DNA from: Panacibacter microcysteis
GTDB taxonomy: Bacteria; Bacteroidota; Bacteroidia; Chitinophagales; Chitinophagaceae
Assembly: GCF_015831355.1 (NCBI RefSeq)
Contig: NZ_JADWYR010000001.1
Span: 1,240,001-1,304,000 of the forward strand
Length of the DNA stretch: 64,000 nt
Reading direction: 5' to 3'
Shown one piece after another: positions 62,591 through 64,000 of the stretch; position 1 is the first letter of the stretch; each line of letters starts with the position of its first letter. The notes beneath the pieces were generated by a model that saw only the letters and a program-made list of their open reading frames with translations, was not told the DNA's origin and did no database searches. The translations under genes were made by a program, and so were the position numbers.

Positions 62591-62592
62591 TT

Positions 62593-63360
62593 CTATTCGC
62601 CAGCCAGCCAGGACTTAAACGCTGCTGATCGTTCTGTGCTTACAATGGTTTCCAGCTTGGAAGGGGGGGTTAGCTTGATGAGCACACGCGACTTGGAATA
62701 ACTGACCATTTCGGTAATGGAATTGTAGCCTATTATAAACTGCCTGTTTATACGGAAAAAGTTCCTGGGATTAATGAGTTCCTCGAGTTCGTCAAGGTTG
62801 TGATCTACAGGGTAGCGCTTGCCATCTTTCATAACAGCGTAGTTTGCCTTATTTTCTGTATAGAAATATGCAACATCGCTTGTTTCAATTGTTTTAATAT
62901 GCTCGCCAAAACGTATAATGAAACGCTCTTTATATGATTGTGCGGGCTGCCTGAAGGCAGACAGCATTTTTGCAAAATCAAGTGCATTGTTTGCTTTATT
63001 AGAACTCATTCTTCTGAAACGCTCAATAGCTTCTGCCAGTTCTTCTTTTTTAATTGGCTTTAAGAGATAATGTATACTGTTGTGTTTAAAAGCTTCCAGT
63101 GCGTATTGATCGTAAGCTGTTATAAAAATTATGGGGCAATCAACCTTTACCTGTTTAAAAATCTCAAAGCTTGACCCATCTGCAAGATGTATATCTGCAA
63201 AAATGAGATCGGGCTGTGCATTGTTGTTCAACCATTCTACTGACGAGGCTATACTTACCAGCACATCAGCTACTACAGCCTCCGGCATTTGCTCGGCCAG
63301 TAATTTCTGTAATCTTTTGGATGCTGCCATTTCGTCTTCGATGATTAATACCTTACTCAT
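62593..63360 (-). CDS. LytTR-family response regulator
   Basis: A 255-residue regulator. Residues 1-120 are a receiver domain (VLIIEDEMAASKRL with the acidic pocket, LIFADIHLADGSSFEIF with phospho-acceptor D55, VIFITAYDQYALEAF, LLKPIKKEELAEA with the Lys). Residues 150-255 are a LytTR DNA-binding domain ('RFIIRFGEHIKTIETSDVAYFYTENKANYAVMKDG', 'INPRNFFRINRQFIIGYNSI'). It overlaps the kinase gene by 4 bp (ATGA), so the pair is co-translated. Its targets are unknown. Confidence 0.94.
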   Translation of the reverse strand: MSKVLIIEDEMAASKRLQKLLAEQMPEAVVADVLVSIASSVEWLNNNAQPDLIFADIHLADGSSFEIFKQVKVDCPIIFITAYDQYALEAFKHNSIHYLLKPIKKEELAEAIERFRRMSSNKANNALDFAKMLSAFRQPAQSYKERFIIRFGEHIKTIETSDVAYFYTENKANYAVMKDGKRYPVDHNLDELEELINPRNFFRINRQFIIGYNSITEMVSYSKSRVLIKLTPPSKLETIVSTERSAAFKSWLAGE

Positions 63361-64000
63361 ATGGGAGATTTTAAAAGTGGAATTTTAACTGTGAAATAAT
63401 GCTGATCATTTTCTATAACTACTGCTTTGCGAGAAAGCAGTTCATAACGTTTTTGAATGTTTTGCAGACCCATACGGCTGCCTTTATCGTCCTGCAGTTT
63501 TTTATTTATAGCATTCTTTACCACAAGGTATTCTTCTTCATTTATATATAACTCAATGTTTAAAGGCGTTTCCAGTGAAACCACGTTGTGTTTAATCGCA
63601 TTCTCAACAAGTAATTGTAACGCTAACGGGGTTATGTAATATTGCTTTTCCTGAACAGGTGTAATACTATTTTTTACCTGTATGGCTTTGCCATAACGTT
63701 TTCTTTGTATAAAAGCATAATCCTGCATAATACTCATTTCTTCCTGCAGCAGTATCAGGTCTTTTTCCCTGTTCATTACAATGCTTCTGTAAAAGTCTGA
63801 AAGCTTTTCTACATATGTTACAGCTGTAGCAGGATCTTCTTCGATTTCGGAGATTAAAGTATTAAAACTATTGAAAAGAAAATGTGGGTTAATCTGGCTG
63901 CGCAATGTATCGAGTTGTGACTTTATTTTTTCTCTTTCGAGCCTGTTATATTTATTGATTGTTTTTTCCCTGCTTTTTATGATGACAAAAACAACTGCTA
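63357..64000 (-). CDS. LytS-type sensor histidine kinase, 5'-truncated
   Basis: The frame is open to the right edge, so the N-terminus is missing. What is visible begins with part of a membrane helix (AVVFVIIK), then a coiled coil (REKTINKYNRLEREKIKSQLDTL), then the His_kinase motif LRSQINPHFLFNSFNTL with the phospho-acceptor His, and the ATPase part (LALQLLVENAIKHNV, GMGLQN-like region as SRMGLQNIQKRYELL). Partner of the LytTR regulator encoded next. Confidence 0.9.
   Translation of the reverse strand, partial: AVVFVIIKSREKTINKYNRLEREKIKSQLDTLRSQINPHFLFNSFNTLISEIEEDPATAVTYVEKLSDFYRSIVMNREKDLILLQEEMSIMQDYAFIQRKRYGKAIQVKNSITPVQEKQYYITPLALQLLVENAIKHNVVSLETPLNIELYINEEEYLVVKNAINKKLQDDKGSRMGLQNIQKRYELLSRKAVVIENDQHYFTVKIPLLKSPI

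Noticed and set aside
62205-62592. Cobalamin or SAM riboswitch upstream of metH
   Set aside because: GCCACT occurs near 62553, but no surrounding B12-box structure or SAM-riboswitch core could be built by eye.

Overview
The window looks like a chromosomal segment from a member of the Bacteroidota, most likely the Chitinophagaceae or a close relative. The evidence is a GldB-type gliding lipoprotein beside nadE, a type IX secretion C-terminal domain on a 1640-residue protein with SprB-like repeats, a TonB-dependent receptor with a carboxypeptidase-like N-terminal domain, many lipoproteins, and TAnnTTTG promoter boxes. There are no rRNA genes, no phage genes, no recognisable transposase and no CRISPR array.

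Layout. 1-10034 is a beta-glucan utilisation locus, all on the + strand: a truncated surface glycan-binding protein, a GH16 lipoprotein, a large glucan phosphorylase-like enzyme, a sugar:cation symporter and two GH17 enzymes without signal peptides. It reads as outside cleavage, import, then cytoplasmic hydrolysis and phosphorolysis. 10035-28130 holds tRNA-Arg(CCT) and mostly housekeeping genes: metF, lptB, a GH3-family adenylating enzyme, YccA, a polysaccharide deacetylase, korA, an OmpA lipoprotein, a class V aminotransferase, polA and purU. 28440-48000 has a RibD-like reductase, a TonB-dependent receptor, mgsA, a nadC operon, nadE/gldB, thioredoxin, a Crp-type regulator, murF, a PIG-L deacetylase, korB (25 kb from korA) and small redox-type proteins. 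48181-57165 has a flippase-like membrane protein, a DUF3108 protein, a giant T9SS-exported protein and a second GH16 lipoprotein. 57410-62204 is a methionine synthase split into two genes with a DUF1016 nuclease-like gene between them. The window ends in a LytT/LytS-type two-component pair, the kinase being cut by the edge.

The most striking unexplained structure is a family of 26 short interspersed repeats, about 52 bp each, in the intergenic gaps (roughly one per 2.5 kb). Each starts with a 20-bp core, GTACAAGTGAGTGACACAAC or a B-type variant, and usually ends near GCCGG(G/C)TAC. Two subtypes differ by a compensated base-pair change in a small palindrome. Orientations nearly always alternate along the sequence, and copies often form head-to-head pairs. 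I do not recognise the family. A second kind of palindromic repeat occurs twice inside the coding sequence of the DUF1016 gene.

All functional names come from reading motifs by eye. No database search was run.
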